In this document: in pieces, positions 61,936 to 64,000 of the stretch
Layout of the letters: each line of letters begins with the position of its first letter
Position numbering within the stretch: position 1 is the first letter of the stretch
Origin: Pseudomonas sp. J452
GTDB taxonomy: Bacteria; Pseudomonadota; Gammaproteobacteria; Pseudomonadales; Pseudomonadaceae
Reading direction: 5' to 3'
NCBI RefSeq assembly: GCF_024666525.1
Contig: NZ_CP088294.1
Coordinates: 2,170,001-2,234,000, forward strand
Length of the DNA stretch: 64,000 nt
Translations under genes and position numbers: made by a program
The notes under the pieces: generated by a model
Seen by the model: the letters and a program-made list of their open reading frames with translations, nothing else
Databases searched by the model: none
What the model was told of the DNA's origin: nothing

Positions 61936-63231
61936 ATGCCCATCAGTAAATGGAGCACCCTGGCCCTGGCAGTCGCCGCCTGCGCCGCGCAAGCGGCCCT
62001 GGCCGATGACGAGGCCGAGCCGCAGGGCTTCGTCGAAGGCGCAGGCCTGACCCTGACCAACCGCAACTTCTATATGAACAGCGATTTTCGTGACAACGGC
62101 CCAGACGAGCAGAGCTACCAGGAGGAGTGGGCCCACGGCGTGTTGGCCGACTTCGCCTCGGGCTTCACCGAGGGCACGGTCGGCTTCGGTGTCGATGCCT
62201 TTGGCTACTTCGGCATCAAGCTCGACAGCGGCCGCGGGCGTACCGGCACCGGTCTGCTGCCGGTGGGCGGCGATGGTCGCGCCGAGGACGAATACGGCGA
62301 GGCCGGCGGCGCGCTGAAGCTGCGCCTGTCCAGCACGCAGCTGAAATACGGCGAGATGCAGGTGGAGACGCCGGTGTTCGACACCGCCCACCTGCGCCTG
62401 CTGCCGGAAACCGCCACCGGCTTCCTGGTCGAGAGCAGCGAGATCGAGGGTCTGGATCTGACTGCCGGTCACTTCACCGCCTTCAACAACCGCGACTCGA
62501 GCAACAGCGGCGACGAGTTCTACGGCTACGGCGGCGACACCTCGGCCGGCGGCATCGACTTCGTCGGCGGCTGGTACAGCTTCAACGACAACCTCAGTGC
62601 CGGCCTGTTCGCCTCCGAGCTGGAAGACACCTGGCGCCAGTACTATGGCAACCTCAACTACTACCTGCAGATCGACGACGAGCAGGCAGTCACTTTCGAT
62701 TTCAATATCTACCGCAGCAACGACCACGGCGACGCTCTGGCCGGCGCGATCGATACCACCAGCTACAGCCTGGCGCTGGCCTACAGCCTGGGCATCCACA
62801 CCCTGACCCTGGCGCACCAGCGGGTCAACGGCGACACGCCGTTCGACTATGTCGGCGGCGACTCCATCTACCTGGCCAACTCGCTGCAGTACTCCGACTT
62901 CAACGCGCCCAACGAGCGTTCCTGGCAGCTGCGCTACGACCTCGACCTGGGCAACTGGGTACCGGGCCTGGGCCTGATGACCCGCTACGTGCGTGGCGAC
63001 AACATCGACGGCAGCCATGCCGATCCGGATGGCGTCTACGTGGATTACTACGGCGAGGACGGCAAGCACTGGGAACGTGATGTCGAGATCAACTATGTGG
63101 TGCAGGAGGGGGCGGCCAAGGACCTCAGCATCGCCGTGCGCCAGGCCACCCACCGCGCCAACACCGACCAGGGCGAGGGTGATCTGGACGAGGTGCGGCT
63201 GATCCTCGAATATCCGCTGGAAGTGCTCTAG
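61936..63231 (+). CDS. OprD-family outer-membrane porin
   Basis: This 431-residue porin has a signal peptide (KWSTLALAVAACAAQAALA) and the OprD start EGAGLTLTNRNFYMNSDFRD. The alternating beta-strand pattern and the terminal EVRLILEYPLEVL strand fit. OprD porins take up basic amino acids and small cationic or anionic substrates. It lies downstream of the second Rieske gene in the same direction with AAGGAA before the ATG at 61936, so entry of that enzyme's substrate is a natural guess. Confidence 0.92.
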   Translation: MPISKWSTLALAVAACAAQAALADDEAEPQGFVEGAGLTLTNRNFYMNSDFRDNGPDEQSYQEEWAHGVLADFASGFTEGTVGFGVDAFGYFGIKLDSGRGRTGTGLLPVGGDGRAEDEYGEAGGALKLRLSSTQLKYGEMQVETPVFDTAHLRLLPETATGFLVESSEIEGLDLTAGHFTAFNNRDSSNSGDEFYGYGGDTSAGGIDFVGGWYSFNDNLSAGLFASELEDTWRQYYGNLNYYLQIDDEQAVTFDFNIYRSNDHGDALAGAIDTTSYSLALAYSLGIHTLTLAHQRVNGDTPFDYVGGDSIYLANSLQYSDFNAPNERSWQLRYDLDLGNWVPGLGLMTRYVRGDNIDGSHADPDGVYVDYYGEDGKHWERDVEINYVVQEGAAKDLSIAVRQATHRANTDQGEGDLDEVRLILEYPLEVL

Positions 63232-63252
63232 AGCCTGTCGCGGATCTTGCTA

Positions 63253-63395
63253 GCTCCCCTCTCCCACGTGTGGGAGAGGGGCTGGGGGAGAGGGAGTTTT
63301 CCCGCTAACCCTCTCCCCAGCCCTCGGCTTTGGCTTCCTGCGCCACTCTACCTCCTGCATCCCTGTCGTCGTCTCCCACAAGTGGGAGAGAGGAA
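63253..63395. repeat. CTCTCCC-type composite repeat
   Basis: CTCTCCCACGTGTGGGAGAG, then GAGGGAGTTTTCCCGCTAAC, then a TACCTCCTGCATCCCTGTCG unit with a second CTCTCCCACAAGTGGGAGAG-like half. It repeats the composite seen at 15910 and 50080. It lies between the convergent porin and DUF3422 genes. Confidence 0.8.
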
Positions 63396-63434
63396 TTTCC
63401 GCGATCCTATACAGGTGCTAGGCGTGTGCTTTCG

Positions 63435-64000
63435 TCAGTGCTCCCGGGCCTGGCGGATACGCAGCATGATGGCGCACAGGATCAGCAACGCCAGCGGGCC
63501 CATGCCGAGCATCGCGCTTTTCACCGGGATCTCCAGGCTGAGGCCGTGCAGACCTTCATACAACAGCTTGAACAGGCTCAGCAGGTAGTAGCTGATGGCG
63601 ATGATCGAGAGCCCCTCGACCGCCTTCTGGATGCGGATCTGCGTATCGGCGCGGGCGTTCAGGCTGCGCAGGATGGCCGAGTTCTGTTCCTCCACTTCCA
63701 CCTGTACCCGTGCCTGCAGCAGGTCGCCGAGGTTGGCCACGCTCTGCCCGAGGCGCACCAGGCGCTGGTCGGTGGCGGCGCAGTAGCGCACCGTCGGACG
63801 GAAGCGTCGCTCGATGAATACGCCCAGGCGTTGGCAATCGTCGACATGGCTTTCGCGCAGTTCGGCGATGCGTTCGAAGACGATCTGCGCATAGGCCTCG
63901 GCGGCGCCGAAGCGCTGACGAGTGCGCGCGGTGCTGCGCACGATGCGTGCCGACAGCTGGGCGATGGCGGCGGAGAGCACCTTGGCGCTGTCGCGGCCCT
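63435..64000 (-). CDS. DUF3422-like membrane protein, C-terminal part (runs off window)
   Basis: The C-terminal 188 residues are in the window, and the frame stays open to the last base. A helical, charged region (RFRPTVRYCAATDQRLVRLG; LLQARVQVEVEEQNSAILRS) precedes KAVEGLSIIAISYYLLSLFK and a final hydrophobic segment MGPLALLILCAIMLRIRQA, a two-helix membrane end typical of DUF3422 proteins. Function unknown. It is convergent with the porin gene. Confidence 0.85.
   Translation of the reverse strand, partial: GRDSAKVLSAAIAQLSARIVRSTARTRQRFGAAEAYAQIVFERIAELRESHVDDCQRLGVFIERRFRPTVRYCAATDQRLVRLGQSVANLGDLLQARVQVEVEEQNSAILRSLNARADTQIRIQKAVEGLSIIAISYYLLSLFKLLYEGLHGLSLEIPVKSAMLGMGPLALLILCAIMLRIRQAREH

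Overview
The window looks like a chromosomal segment of a Pseudomonas sensu lato, most like the P. mendocina / P. alcaligenes branch. That placement is inferred from the high GC content, Pseudomonas-type REP elements, single-chain L-serine dehydratase, OprD porin, Pot/Spu-type polyamine genes and attC sites of the Pseudomonas cassette type. No rRNA, tRNA, CRISPR array or replication origin was seen.

Left part (1-7.7 kb): a cut-off exported protein gene, a LuxR-type regulator, a solute-binding protein, and small housekeeping genes (GFA, VOC, DUF2986, MAPEG). Next comes a short AT-richer island (about 3.69-6.46 kb). It is an integrase-less gene-cassette cluster read on the minus strand, with two orphan cassette ORFs and four recognisable attC sites. 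One attC is split by a 1.36 kb IS1111-type element. The non-coding 3' end of that element carries short matches to the interrupted attC, as expected of a guide RNA. A LysR regulator follows.

7.9-18.5 kb: an amine-catabolic module (aldehyde dehydrogenase, APC permease, omega-aminotransferase). Then an ECF42-type sigma factor followed by a YCII/DGPF protein, a tiny ORF, a DUF899 protein, a SnoaL-like and a SRPBCC protein. Both the sigma gene and the YCII gene are preceded by TGTCGA-N17-CGAC, the expected ECF42 promoter. A two-gene ABC exporter follows.

18.6-25.3 kb (mostly minus strand): a translationally coupled DUF1538 transporter plus two P-II-like proteins, a decayed serine-dehydratase fragment, a PKD-like exported protein, L-serine dehydratase, and a succinylglutamate-desuccinylase/aspartoacylase-like enzyme.

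25.7-36.6 kb: a complete chemosensory operon (MCP-like, CheY, STAS, CheA, MCP, CheW, CheR, CheD, CheB, REC-EAL c-di-GMP phosphodiesterase), preceded by a NarL-type response regulator.

37-63.2 kb: an amine / quaternary-ammonium catabolic region. cntA, an aldehyde dehydrogenase and cntB encode a predicted carnitine-to-malate route that releases trimethylamine. A trimethylamine-dehydrogenase-like flavoenzyme, a cupin and a Pot-type binding protein form a divergent operon next to a XRE-cupin regulator. A second Pot-type binding protein, a BetI-like TetR regulator, a DMT transporter, an NDP-forming acyl-CoA ligase, an aldehyde dehydrogenase, an aminotransferase, a Pot-type ABC transporter (two permeases and an ATPase), an acyl-CoA dehydrogenase, a second Rieske oxygenase and an OprD porin follow. 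Shared operator-like motifs (a GTGAAAAATATA arm and TTGAACG-type sites) tie the promoters of this region together, suggesting one regulon for an amine whose identity the sequence does not settle. The window ends inside a DUF3422 gene. Intergenic spaces are rich in several families of palindromic repeats.
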